A stretch of DNA of 15,477 bases from JACCXJ01 sp052387115 (lineage in GTDB: Bacteria; Pseudomonadota; Gammaproteobacteria; JACCXJ01), in contig JBQTJM010000051.1 of the NCBI GenBank assembly GCA_052387115.1, forward strand, positions 1-15,477, read 5' to 3'. The notes below the pieces were generated by a model that saw only the letters and a list, made by a program, of their open reading frames with translations, made no database searches and was not told the origin of the DNA. A program made the position numbers and the translations under genes. Below are positions 6,955 to 14,348 of this stretch, piece by piece; the first letter of the stretch is position 1; each line of letters begins with the position of its first letter.

Positions 6955-7657
6955 CGTAGAGCAGGTGTGTGCCGAGACCGATGGTGCCCAAGGCGAGCAC
7001 CGAGCGGATGCCGGCGATGAAAACCGCGCCGAAGCTCGTGAGGCGGGCCATGAGTCGGCCGAGCAGACAGCCGAGGAGCAGCATGGTGAGCAGCACCCCG
7101 AGGCTGAAGAGCAAGAGATACGCGATCCCGAGCCACACCGACCCGAGCTTGGCAATGGGTATCAGGGCCAGGACCGGCGCCGTGCCGGCCACGCCGTGCA
7201 GCCCGCCGACCAAGAGCGCGCCATGATCGTGCGCGTGCGGATCACGCCTGTGGTCCCGATGGTCGTAGGGGCGTCCCTCGTGGGCGCCCTTCCCGTGCGC
7301 GTGCAAATGGCCATGCGGGAGCAACCCATCATGGCTATGAAGATGGAGGTGAACCCGGCGGCGGTAGAGATCCCAGAGGACCCAGAGCCCGATCCCGATC
7401 AAGACCAGCGCGATCAGATGCTCCGCGAGCGCGCTGAAGCGCTCTGGGATCGCGATGCCGAGCAATAGCACCGCGGCACCCAAGAGCAGCAAGGACAGGC
7501 CATGGCCGAGGGCCCAGAGGCCGCCGGCCAAGAGCGCGTGCCGCCGGCTCGGCCCGTGCCCCGCGAGGTTCGCGACCGCCGCGATATGGTCGGCATCGAG
7601 GGCGTGCCGCATGCCGAGCCCGAAGGCCAGTGCGAGGATACCCGCGTGCGTATCCAC
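6947..7657 (-). CDS. UreH/NiCoT-like nickel transporter with a histidine-rich loop
   Basis: A 236-residue polytopic inner-membrane protein. The motif RHALDADHIAAV near residue 17 is the nickel/cobalt transporter (NiCoT) signature; WALGHGLSLLLLG resembles the second family motif, and GGLHGVAGTAPVLALIP the third. About six hydrophobic segments are visible, divided by a cytoplasmic-type loop very rich in histidine (HLHLHSHDG, HGHLHAHGKG, DPHAHDHG), as in metal-loading loops of UreH and RcnA relatives. The short length and the following ureD point to a UreH-like urease nickel supplier rather than a long HoxN-type permease. The start is GTG at 7657, preceded by GGGA, placing the signature motif at the usual distance from the N-terminus. 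The gene starts only 7 bp after the last gene of the restriction-modification cassette and so may depend on its transcript. Nickel specificity is inferred from context. Confidence 0.8.
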   Translation of the reverse strand: MDTHAGILALAFGLGMRHALDADHIAAVANLAGHGPSRRHALLAGGLWALGHGLSLLLLGAAVLLLGIAIPERFSALAEHLIALVLIGIGLWVLWDLYRRRVHLHLHSHDGLLPHGHLHAHGKGAHEGRPYDHRDHRRDPHAHDHGALLVGGLHGVAGTAPVLALIPIAKLGSVWLGIAYLLLFSLGVLLTMLLLGCLLGRLMARLTSFGAVFIAGIRSVLALGTIGLGTHLLYGG

Positions 7658-7664
7658 TGTCCCG

Positions 7665-7898
7665 TCATGTCATTTCGAGCAGACGTTCAAGTTCTGCGAT
7701 GATTGCAAGGGCCGCTTTCGCCTTTGGTGAAGGGATGTCAGTCGCTTCTTGCACTCGTTGCCTCAAACGCCCCAAGGCGGTTCGGGCTTCGGCATCGGTC
7801 GTACTTTCCTGAAACGCCTTCAAAAATTGCCGCCAATAAGCAGCCTTGATGCCACATAGTTGCACCTCATTGAGCTTCTGCATATAAACGTTCATCAT
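7665..7898 (-). CDS. Small helical protein, third gene of the restriction-modification operon
   Basis: A 77-residue protein I do not recognise. ATG at 7898-7896 overlaps the endonuclease stop in an ATGA, the same coupling used between the two genes upstream, and that decides the start over an in-frame TTG at 7913. The sequence MQKLNEVQLCGIKAAYWRQFLKAFQE, then ARTALGRLRQRVQEATDIPSPKAKAALAIIAELERLLEMT, appears almost wholly helical with a central proline turn. There is no clear helix-turn-helix, metal site or signal peptide. Possible roles are a controller or accessory protein of the restriction system, or an unrelated passenger. It ends 7 bp before the ureH-like GTG, so its last codons contain that gene's ribosome-binding region. 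It is probably a real gene because of the tight coupling. Confidence 0.6.
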   Translation of the reverse strand: MMNVYMQKLNEVQLCGIKAAYWRQFLKAFQESTTDAEARTALGRLRQRVQEATDIPSPKAKAALAIIAELERLLEMT

Positions 7899-8578
7899 TC
7901 CCGTGCGTGCCAATCGACCAAAATTGCCGCCACCATCGTAATGTGGTTTGTCCAGAATCTGTCAGATTTCGACGGGTAGGGTCGGATCCCTTCCGGAACT
8001 TTTATGCCCGTATCCTGCGTAGTCTTACGAAGATATTGCCAGTGGTAGTTGCGATACCGGGCTGCGTACTGCGCCGACTCAATGAATGGTTCGAAAAGCA
8101 TCGGCGAACCGCTGATCACGTTTCCCAAGACCCACGGAACCACGACGATCAAATCCTGCCTGGTACACGCGGCGGCGGTAGCTTGAAACCGTAAGCTCGG
8201 TTCCGCTTCTTTCGCGAGCAAGTACCATCCTTTGAGCTCGATGCCCAAGAGGATCTGGTCACTGGATGTCTTCCGCAAGAGGACATCGGGGAACGTTTGT
8301 GCCCGCCTTACGAAGCTGCAAAGGGCGTACTTCTCGTCCGGGTCCCACGTGTTGCGGATCAGATTCAAGGTGCGAACGACTTGTTCTTCGATCGCCGCGC
8401 CGAGCACACTATTGAGCGTGTGCAGATCGGTTGCCATGATCCCGGAAATATGAGTTTCCGTGCGAAAGTAGATAGGCAGACTCGCGATGGCTCCGCGCAC
8501 GTCCTTGTAAAGCTGATAATGTTCCCACTCCGTCGGCGATTCCCTGGGCGGCGCGGCCGGATCGCTCTGCTCCGTCAT
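7895..8578 (-). CDS. Type II restriction endonuclease (PD-(D/E)xK type)
   Basis: A 227-residue protein from ATG 8578. A catalytic core of PD-(D/E)xK nucleases is visible: FPDVLL (D98) and, 16 residues on, GIELKGW (E114, K116), with a helix rich in acidic residues before it (LGAAIEEQVVRTLN). The following segment, WYLLAKEAEPSLRFQATAAACTRQDLIVVVPW, is of a kind I associate with type II endonucleases, though I cannot assign a cleavage site. The role is restriction of unmodified incoming DNA. The gene is coupled by an ATGA overlap (8575-8578) to the upstream methyltransferase and by another ATGA to a small downstream gene. The frame extends upstream to 8701, but that part lies inside the methyltransferase gene. 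Base composition is noticeably less GC-rich than the urt genes, consistent with acquired DNA. It appears complete. Confidence 0.75.
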   Translation of the reverse strand: MTEQSDPAAPPRESPTEWEHYQLYKDVRGAIASLPIYFRTETHISGIMATDLHTLNSVLGAAIEEQVVRTLNLIRNTWDPDEKYALCSFVRRAQTFPDVLLRKTSSDQILLGIELKGWYLLAKEAEPSLRFQATAAACTRQDLIVVVPWVLGNVISGSPMLFEPFIESAQYAARYRNYHWQYLRKTTQDTGIKVPEGIRPYPSKSDRFWTNHITMVAAILVDWHARE

Positions 8579-9642
8579 AACGTAGCCAGCCTTTCCACGG
8601 CCGCGGCATAGAACTCTGGAATGATCTCCGCTCCGTAGTATCGTCGGCCAAAAATGTGAGAAACGACTGCGCCCGGACACAGGCCACCGAATGGTTCCCA
8701 CACCACGTCGCCTTTATTTGTCGAAGCTCGAATCGTCAACTCAATGAACTTCAGTGGCTTCTGGCTGCCATGAAGGCTGCTGAACTTGTACTTCATCCCG
8801 TTTCTCCTCCCCTGAATCCTTTCTGATCCGCTGACTTGCGGTTCTCGCCAAACATTGGTCACGCCAACGTCGCAACTGAATTTGGCCCGCAGTTTAGCCC
8901 ACTGGCTGCCGGTAATGGGTCCGGTGCCGTCGATACTGAAATAAGGCCGACCCGCTGGAGCGCCGTGCGCGTTGGCGTACTCGGCTAGTTTTATAAAGGC
9001 GTCCACGGGCGGGTAATACCAAAGGTGATCGGCCGTGAGATATTTCCGGGTTGCGGCATTAAGCACGCCGCAGGCCTCGTTGGCGATCCGGAATGGCATC
9101 CCCGTTCGTGCCCATTCGTGGCGCAGCCATTCCTGCATCGTGAATGAGTGGTGGCCCACCTGAAAAGTCGCCCCCTTGACGTAGTGCACGCAAACTTCGG
9201 TAACGACGGGGAATTTCCGTAGAGTCCGGGTGTTCGCATTACCCGCGACATGCCCCAGCCCCTTGTCCCAAATATTGCAACACCTGTACTCCCAGCCCAT
9301 AGCTACCAACATTGGATGGACCGTGGCCCACCCCACTTCGGTGCCCCAAAACCAAAGGGTCGTTTCCGGTGTAGAATATTCTGTCCAGGCCGTGATGTGT
9401 GGTTTGTACCACTCGTCGAGAGAGTCGGCCTTATGGTTGTCTCCAGGAAAACCACTCACGCCATAGGGACCGTCCGAGATGATGCAGGTCGGAGCTAGCC
9501 AATCTGCGTACAGGTCCTCCACGTGGCTAAAGTGAATCGACACTTGGTCGCGAGTGTAGCGGTCGCCGATCACAGGTTCCCGCTGGTGCCCTTGCCAGTC
9601 GGAAAACAAGAGAGCCTGTGATTCATGCGCGGTCTTGCTCAT
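8575..9642 (-). CDS. Site-specific DNA methyltransferase (N6-adenine/N4-cytosine type)
   Basis: A 355-residue protein from ATG 9642. It carries the amino-methyltransferase motifs in the order catalytic first, cofactor last: motif IV SDGPYG (residues 56-61, a variant of the usual DPPY), and near the C-terminus HGSQKPLKF (291-299) followed by KGDVVWEPFGGLCPG, with the SAM-binding loop EPFGG at 316-320 in place of the common DPFxGSG. The long middle part (VGHHSFTMQEWLRHEW..., DHLWYYPPVDAF) would include the target-recognition region. It protects host DNA from the endonuclease encoded next, with which it shares an ATGA overlap. The sequence does not tell me whether adenine or cytosine is modified. 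It begins 51 bp after the urtE stop, and a separate promoter in that gap is plausible but not clear. Confidence 0.85.
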   Translation of the reverse strand: MSKTAHESQALLFSDWQGHQREPVIGDRYTRDQVSIHFSHVEDLYADWLAPTCIISDGPYGVSGFPGDNHKADSLDEWYKPHITAWTEYSTPETTLWFWGTEVGWATVHPMLVAMGWEYRCCNIWDKGLGHVAGNANTRTLRKFPVVTEVCVHYVKGATFQVGHHSFTMQEWLRHEWARTGMPFRIANEACGVLNAATRKYLTADHLWYYPPVDAFIKLAEYANAHGAPAGRPYFSIDGTGPITGSQWAKLRAKFSCDVGVTNVWREPQVSGSERIQGRRNGMKYKFSSLHGSQKPLKFIELTIRASTNKGDVVWEPFGGLCPGAVVSHIFGRRYYGAEIIPEFYAAAVERLATL

Positions 9643-9693
9643 CGTCGAGTTCCGTATCGTCCGCTAGCTAGTTAGTCGTGAAGTCTAGCTCAA
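9643..9693 (-). promoter_or_regulatory. Junction between urtE and the methyltransferase; weak promoter candidate
   Basis: This 51 bp gap is AT-richer than its surroundings and contains the palindrome CTAGCTAG around 9664-9671. On the - strand TTGAGC could serve as a -35 box, but the sequence 17 bases on (TAGCTA) is a poor -10. It is the upstream border of the restriction-modification cassette. No direct repeat shared with the downstream border was noticed by eye. Confidence 0.25.
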
Positions 9694-10473
9694 CTATACC
9701 GTCAAATGCCGCCGCACCAGATCCTCGTCCAATCCACCGATGGCGCCTCCCGCGACCAGCCGGCCCCTCTCCATGAGGCAAAACCGATCAGCGACCCGTC
9801 GCGCGAAGGGGAGCTTCTGTTCGACGAGGAGCACCGTGAGGCCCTGGTCGCGGTTGAGGCGCAGGAGGATGTCGCCGATCTCGGCGACGATGTTGGGCTG
9901 GATACCTTCGGTCGGCTCATCGAGGATGAGGAGCCGCGGCTCCAGGACCAGGGCGCGGCCGATGGCGAGCTGCTGCTGCTGGCCGCCCGAGAGATCGCCG
10001 CCGCTCCGGTGCAGCATGTCCTTCAGCACCGGAAAGGTCTCGTAGACCAGCGCCGGGATCTCACGATTACCAGGGGCACGATTACCAGGGGCACGATTAC
10101 CAAGGGCACGATTACCGAGGGCGCGACTGCCAAGGGGGCGGCTACGGCCGGTACGGCTGCGACGGGCGCCCAGGCCCACCCGCAGGTTCTCCTCGACGGT
10201 GAGGAGGGGGAAGATCTCGCGACCCTGAGGCACGTAGCCGATCCCGAGCGCCGCGCGCTCGTGGGCCGGGAGGCGCGTCAGCGCCCGGCCATCGAACCGC
10301 AGGGTACCGGATCGGATCGGGAGGAGGCCCATCGCGCACTTGAGGAGCGTGCTCTTGCCGACCCCGTTGCGCCCCATGAGGCAGGTGCAGGAGCCCTCCG
10401 GGACCTCCAAGGTCAGGTCCCAGAGCGTGTGGCTATCGCCGTAATAATGGTTGAGATCAACGATGGAGAGCAT
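9694..10473 (-). CDS. urtE: Urea ABC transporter ATP-binding protein UrtE
   Basis: A 259-residue ATPase of the branched-chain-amino-acid type (LivF-like), the second nucleotide-binding subunit of the urea importer. Walker A GRNGVGKST, Q-loop GYVPQGREIFP, signature LSGGQQQQLAIGRAL, Walker B LLILDEPTEG and the switch region LLVEQKL are all present. GGQQQQ and the GREIFP context are typical of UrtE. ATG 10473 follows GGGCGGG and lies 16 bp after the urtD stop; in-frame codons up to 10518 would overlap urtD and are less likely. Oddly, the helical region between the Q-loop and the signature contains an in-frame run of five-residue repeats (GNRAL/GNRAP) that ordinary UrtE proteins lack. All catalytic motifs are intact, so the enzyme is probably functional. 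Confidence 0.92.
   Translation of the reverse strand: MLSIVDLNHYYGDSHTLWDLTLEVPEGSCTCLMGRNGVGKSTLLKCAMGLLPIRSGTLRFDGRALTRLPAHERAALGIGYVPQGREIFPLLTVEENLRVGLGARRSRTGRSRPLGSRALGNRALGNRAPGNRAPGNREIPALVYETFPVLKDMLHRSGGDLSGGQQQQLAIGRALVLEPRLLILDEPTEGIQPNIVAEIGDILLRLNRDQGLTVLLVEQKLPFARRVADRFCLMERGRLVAGGAIGGLDEDLVRRHLTV
10063..10137 (-). repeat. Five 15 bp tandem repeats inside urtE
   Basis: ACGATTACCAGGGGC at 10063-10077 is repeated exactly at 10078-10092, then with one or two changes at 10093-10107 and 10108-10122, and in more diverged form at 10123-10137. Each unit is five codons (GNRAP/GNRAL), so copy-number change keeps the frame. The two identical copies suggest recent slippage. Confidence 0.9.
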
Positions 10474-10489
10474 GTGCCCGCCCTGTATT

Positions 10490-11347
10490 TCAGCCGGCCG
10501 CAGGTCCCCCAGCCGCATCGCCCAAGTAGACTTCTATCACTTTGGGGTCCTGCTGCACGTCCTGCATCTTGCCCTCGGCGAGCACCCTCCCCTCGTGCAG
10601 TACCGTGACCCGGCGCCCGATGGAGCGCACGAACTCCATGTCGTGCTCGACCACGATGATCGTGTGGCGGCCGGCCAGGGATTGGAGCAGCGCCGTGCTG
10701 TGCTCGATCTCCTGATGCGTCATCCCCGCGACCGGCTCGTCGAGGAGCAGGAGCCTCGGGGCCTGCATGAGCAGCATCCCGATCTCGAGCCATTGCTTCT
10801 GGCCATGGGCGAGCGCCCCGGCGCGCCGCTCGCGGACCGCGGACAGGCCGATGGTGCCGAGCACCTCGTCGATGCGCTCGCGCGCCTCGCGGCTGAGGCG
10901 GGCGACCAAGGTCGGCCACACCGCCTTGTTGGCGTGGAGTGCGAGCCACAGGTTGTCGAACACGGTCTGGTGCTCGAACACCGTGGGGCGCTGGAACTTG
11001 CGTCCGATCCCAGCCGTCGCGATTTCGGGCTCGGAAAGGCTCAGGAGATCGATGTTGTGACCAAAATAGGCCGTGCCGCGCTGCGGACGGGTCTTGCCGG
11101 TGATGACGTCCATGAGCGTGGTCTTGCCCGCCCCGTTCGGGCCGATCAGGCAACGCAGCTCGCCGTCGTCCACGTACAAGGTGAGCCCGTTCAGGGCCTT
11201 GAAGCCGTCGAAGCTCACCGTCAGGTCCTCGATGTAGAGGATCGTGCCCTGCCCGGTATCGAGCGCCGGGCCCTGCACCTGGCCGAAGCCATACTGCATC
11301 AGGTCCACCTTGCGGTAGGCCTTCGGGGGCCGCGAGGGCAGGGCCAT
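10490..11347 (-). CDS. urtD: Urea ABC transporter ATP-binding protein UrtD
   Basis: A 285-residue ATPase, LivG-like. Walker A is GPNGAGKTT, followed by MDVITGKTRPQ; the Q-loop region is GIGRKFQRPTVFEHQTVFDNL, the signature LAHGQKQWLEIGMLL and Walker B LLLLDEPVAGM, then the switch histidine VVEHDMEFV. The KQWLEIGMLLMQ variant of the signature and the long N-terminal lead before ILYIEDLTVSFDGFKALNG are typical of UrtD. ATG 11347 shares one base with the urtC stop (TGATG), so translation is coupled. The same frame is open far upstream as a shadow through urtC and urtB and should not be taken as coding. Confidence 0.94.
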   Translation of the reverse strand: MALPSRPPKAYRKVDLMQYGFGQVQGPALDTGQGTILYIEDLTVSFDGFKALNGLTLYVDDGELRCLIGPNGAGKTTLMDVITGKTRPQRGTAYFGHNIDLLSLSEPEIATAGIGRKFQRPTVFEHQTVFDNLWLALHANKAVWPTLVARLSREARERIDEVLGTIGLSAVRERRAGALAHGQKQWLEIGMLLMQAPRLLLLDEPVAGMTHQEIEHSTALLQSLAGRHTIIVVEHDMEFVRSIGRRVTVLHEGRVLAEGKMQDVQQDPKVIEVYLGDAAGGPAAG

Positions 11348-12429
11348 CACTCGGCTCCCTTGCGCGCATGCAGGAGACCGACGATCCCGCGCGGCAGAAA
11401 CACCGTGACCACGACGAACAGAGCGCCCAGCGCGAACAGCCACACCTCGGGCAGCGCGCCGGTCATCCAGGTCTTTGCGTAATTGACGACGATGGCCCCG
11501 ACCACCGCCCCGTAGAGCGTGGCGCGCCCGCCCATCGACACCCAGATCACCATCTCGATGGAGTGCAAAGGTGAAAACTCGCTCGGGTTGATGATCCCGA
11601 CCTGGGGGACGTACAGGGCCCCGGCGATACCGGCGAGCACTGCCGAGAGCACGAAGACCCAGAGCTTGTAGAGCTCGACCCGGTAGCCGAGGAAGCGGGT
11701 GCGGTCCTCGGCGTCGCGGATGGCCACCACCACCCGCCCGAGCTTGGATTCGACGACCGCGCGGCAGGCGAGATAGCCGAGCATGAGCGCCAGCGCCGAG
11801 ATCACGAAGAGGGCGACCCTTGTCCCGTTCGCATGCACGTCGAAGCCGAGGATATCCTTGAAGTCCGTGAGCCCGTTGTTGCCGCCGAAGCCCATGTCGT
11901 TGCGGAAGAAGGCGAGCATGAGGGCGTAGGTCAGGGCCTGGGTGATGATCGAGAGGTAGACGCCGGTGACGCGCGAGCGAAACGCCAGCCACCCGAAGAC
12001 GAGCGCCAGGAGCCCGGGCACCAGGACCACCATGAGCATCGCGAACCAGAACCGATCGAAGCCCTGCCAGTACCAGGGGAGCTCCGGCCAGTTCAGGAAC
12101 ACCATGAAGTCCGGTAGCAGCGGGTGGCCATAGACCCCGCGCGGGCCGATCTGGCGCATGAGGTACATGCCCATGGCATAGCCCCCGAGGGCGAAGAAGG
12201 CGCCATGCCCGAGGCTCATGATCCCGCAATAACCCCAGATGAGGTCGAGGGCCACGGCCAGTAGTGCATAGGTCAGGTATTTGCCGAAGAGCGTAACCGT
12301 GTAGGTCGAGAGGTGCAGCGCCGAGGTCTCGGGAACGAGCAGGTTCAAGACCGGAACGACGACGATCGCAACGCCCAGGATGCCGAAGAGGATGGTTCCC
12401 CCGGTATCGCGTGTCACGAGCCCGAGCAT
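11347..12429 (-). CDS. urtC: Urea ABC transporter permease UrtC
   Basis: A 360-residue LivM-like inner-membrane permease with about eight to ten hydrophobic segments. Family features are the opening LTYALLAVALDLIWGYCGIMSLGHGAFFALGGYAMGMYLM, the central FRSRVTGVYLSIITQALTYALMLAFFRNDMGFGGNNGLTDFKDILGF and the coupling-loop segment VVVAIRDAEDRTRFLGYRVELYKLWVF. GFGGNNGLTDFK is particularly characteristic of UrtC rather than LivM. ATG 12429 lies 3 bp after the urtB stop. It pairs with UrtB to form the urea channel. No breaks were seen. Confidence 0.95.
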   Translation of the reverse strand: MLGLVTRDTGGTILFGILGVAIVVVPVLNLLVPETSALHLSTYTVTLFGKYLTYALLAVALDLIWGYCGIMSLGHGAFFALGGYAMGMYLMRQIGPRGVYGHPLLPDFMVFLNWPELPWYWQGFDRFWFAMLMVVLVPGLLALVFGWLAFRSRVTGVYLSIITQALTYALMLAFFRNDMGFGGNNGLTDFKDILGFDVHANGTRVALFVISALALMLGYLACRAVVESKLGRVVVAIRDAEDRTRFLGYRVELYKLWVFVLSAVLAGIAGALYVPQVGIINPSEFSPLHSIEMVIWVSMGGRATLYGAVVGAIVVNYAKTWMTGALPEVWLFALGALFVVVTVFLPRGIVGLLHARKGAE

Positions 12430-12432
12430 GCC

Positions 12433-14136
12433 CTAGCCCTCTGCCGCCCGGCCCTTCTGCGGGAACAAACCGCGCGGGCGTTTCTGGATGTAGACGATGA
12501 TGAAGACCAGCACCAGGATCTTGGCGAGCACGGCACCCGCATAAGGTTCCAGGAACTTGTTCACGATCCCGAGCGAGAGCCCCCCGACCAAGGTGCCCCA
12601 CAGGTTCCCCACCCCGCCGAACACCACCACCATGAAGCAATCGACGATGTAGGCCTGGCCGAGGTTCGGGCCGACGTTGGTGATCTGGCTCAAGGCCACC
12701 CCGGCGACGCCGGCGATCCCCGACCCCAGGCCGAAGGTCATGGCGTCCACCCACCCGGTGCGGATCCCCATGGCCTTGGCCATCGAGCGGTTCTGGGCCA
12801 CGGCCCGCACCTCCAGCCCGAGCCGCGTCCGTTTCAAGAGCATGACCAGACCCGCGAACACGAGGAGCCCGAAGGCGGTGATGTAGAGGCGGTTGTAGGT
12901 CAGGGACAGGGCGTTGTTGACCTCGAGCGAACCGCTCATCCAGGCGGGTGTCGACACCGAGCGGTTGAGCGGCGAGAAGAGGGTCCGCACCGCCTGCTGC
13001 AGGATCAAGCTGATCCCGAAGGTCGCGAGCAGGGTCTCGAGCGGGCGGCCGTACAGGAACCGGATGACACCGCGCTCTATGACGATCCCGGCAAGCCCGG
13101 AGACCAGGAAGGCCAGCGGGATCGCGACCAACAGCGACACCTCGAGATGTCCCGGCATCCATTGCTGCACCACGTAGGTCGTGTAAGCGCCGAGCATCAT
13201 GAGCTCGCCATGGGCCATGTTGATGACCCCCATAACCCCGAAGGTGATGGCGAGCCCGATGGAGGCGAGCACCAGGACCGCGCCGAGGCTCAGACCGAAG
13301 AACACCGTCTCGAAGAAGCCGTAGATCTGAAGGCGGAACCGCATCGCGCTCACCGCCCGCCGTGCCGCCGCGCGCACCGCGGGGTCCTCGGAGGGCTCGT
13401 CCATCAGGCGGGTGAGCCGGTTGCGCACGACGGTGCTCAGGCTGTCGCCAAGCTTTCCGACCGCTGCCAGCCGTACCTCGCGCTCGGGGCTCTCCAGTTC
13501 GCCCAAGGACAGGGCGCTTTCCATCCCTTCACGCACCCCGCTATGGGCCTCTCGCGCGCGTGCCGCGCGCAGGACCCCGAGCGCCGCTTCGTCGAGGTCG
13601 TTCATGATCTCCTCGACGGCCAAAAGCCGCACCGCAGGGTCCTCATTCGAAAGGCTCAGGCGCGCCACCGCGGCGCGCAAGGCCAGTCTCAACTGGTTAT
13701 TGATGATGACCTTCTTGAGCCCGTCCTTGGCAGGTATGACCGTCCCCTCGCCGGAGAGGGCATCGATGCAATCGAGCTCCCCGCCCTTCTCTTTCACGAT
13801 GAAGAACCGCCCGTCCTCTACACGAGCGTGCAGGTCCCCCTGGAGCAAGGCACGCAGCACCGGGAGGCTCCGTGGATGGCCCAAGCGCTCGATCACCTTG
13901 ACGGCCTCGGCCTTCTTCACGAAGCTCGATGCATTGAGCATCTCCAAGGCGGCTGCGAACGGATCGAAGGACGCCGGTTGGGCGATCGCCAGTGTAACCA
14001 CTGACGTGCCCAGGAAAAGCAGCGTCGCGTGCAACAGGGCGAGGCCCCGGCCGGGCCCCGTGGGGGCCTGCGATGCGTGATTCGCCGGTCCCCGGACCGG
14101 CGGGCCTGATGATCTCTTCAGCACGTTAAAACGCAT
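12433..14136 (-). CDS. urtB: Urea ABC transporter permease UrtB
   Basis: A 567-residue protein with two parts. An N-terminal signal-like segment (LALLHATLLFLGTSVVTLAIA) leads into about 230 residues of helical, HEAT-like sequence (ALEMLNASSFVKKAEAVKVIERLG, VEDGRFFIVKEKGGELDCIDALSG), the extracytoplasmic domain typical of UrtB. A LivH-like permease domain of about 290 residues follows, containing LASIGLAITFGVMGVINMAHGELMMLGAYTTYVVQ, RPLETLLATFGISLILQQAVRTLF and AVAQNRSMAKAMGIRTGWVDAMTFGLGSGIAGVAGVALSQITNVGPNLGQAYIVDCFMVVVFGG. It heads the urtBCDE run here. The usual preceding urtA gene for the periplasmic urea-binding protein is absent; the next gene upstream is a broken allophanate hydrolase. 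The ribosome-binding site is weak. Confidence 0.95.
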   Translation of the reverse strand: MRFNVLKRSSGPPVRGPANHASQAPTGPGRGLALLHATLLFLGTSVVTLAIAQPASFDPFAAALEMLNASSFVKKAEAVKVIERLGHPRSLPVLRALLQGDLHARVEDGRFFIVKEKGGELDCIDALSGEGTVIPAKDGLKKVIINNQLRLALRAAVARLSLSNEDPAVRLLAVEEIMNDLDEAALGVLRAARAREAHSGVREGMESALSLGELESPEREVRLAAVGKLGDSLSTVVRNRLTRLMDEPSEDPAVRAAARRAVSAMRFRLQIYGFFETVFFGLSLGAVLVLASIGLAITFGVMGVINMAHGELMMLGAYTTYVVQQWMPGHLEVSLLVAIPLAFLVSGLAGIVIERGVIRFLYGRPLETLLATFGISLILQQAVRTLFSPLNRSVSTPAWMSGSLEVNNALSLTYNRLYITAFGLLVFAGLVMLLKRTRLGLEVRAVAQNRSMAKAMGIRTGWVDAMTFGLGSGIAGVAGVALSQITNVGPNLGQAYIVDCFMVVVFGGVGNLWGTLVGGLSLGIVNKFLEPYAGAVLAKILVLVFIIVYIQKRPRGLFPQKGRAAEG

Positions 14137-14348
14137 CGCGGATTTGTTCTACCTTGTGTCCCGAGGCGTCGGGTCTCCATTAAGTCTCCCCCTTACGATG
14201 GGGGAGATTTAGAGGGGGTCCCCCGTCGACGTCCAGACTCGGCGGCACACTGTTCAGATCCCCTCTTGTCCGCCAACTGTCGAATGTCGTCGGGTAGCTG
14301 GCCCTCCGAATCACTTTGACGACGCTGTCATTGTACGTGCAACCGCGC
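14137..14348. other. Gap between urtB and the allophanate hydrolase remnant, with a repeat-type hairpin
   Basis: No gene is seen in these 212 bases. TCTCCCCC (14185-14192) and GGGGGAGA (14200-14207) form a perfect eight-pair hairpin with loop TTACGAT, followed by TTTA on the + strand and CTTAAT on the - strand, so it could terminate transcription in either direction. A further AGAGGGGGTCCCCC follows at once. Such C/G-run hairpins are often dispersed intergenic repeats. This space is where urtA would be expected. A - strand promoter for urtB must lie here or further upstream, but I could not pick one. Confidence 0.5.

Noticed and set aside
7738..8611. Several + strand frames opposite the restriction endonuclease and the small gene.
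   Set aside because: The - strand frames have a PD-ELK core, a standard start and linked ATGA overlaps. The + strand frames are short and mutually overlapping.
10063..10137. The 15 bp repeats as a possible CRISPR or iteron array.
   Set aside because: The units abut without spacers and lie in frame inside urtE.
9706..10608. A 300-codon open frame on the + strand.
   Set aside because: It is antisense to urtE, where all ABC ATPase motifs are found; no family was recognised in the + strand product.
10490..13162. A single open frame of 890 codons on the - strand.
   Set aside because: Only its last 285 codons (from 11347) are UrtD. The rest is an arginine/proline/glycine-rich shadow of urtC and urtB, which have clear protein motifs in other frames.
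12313..14004. A 563-codon open frame on the + strand.
   Set aside because: It is antisense to urtB and urtC and is dominated by histidine, proline, glutamate and glutamine, as expected of reversed membrane-protein codons in GC-rich DNA.
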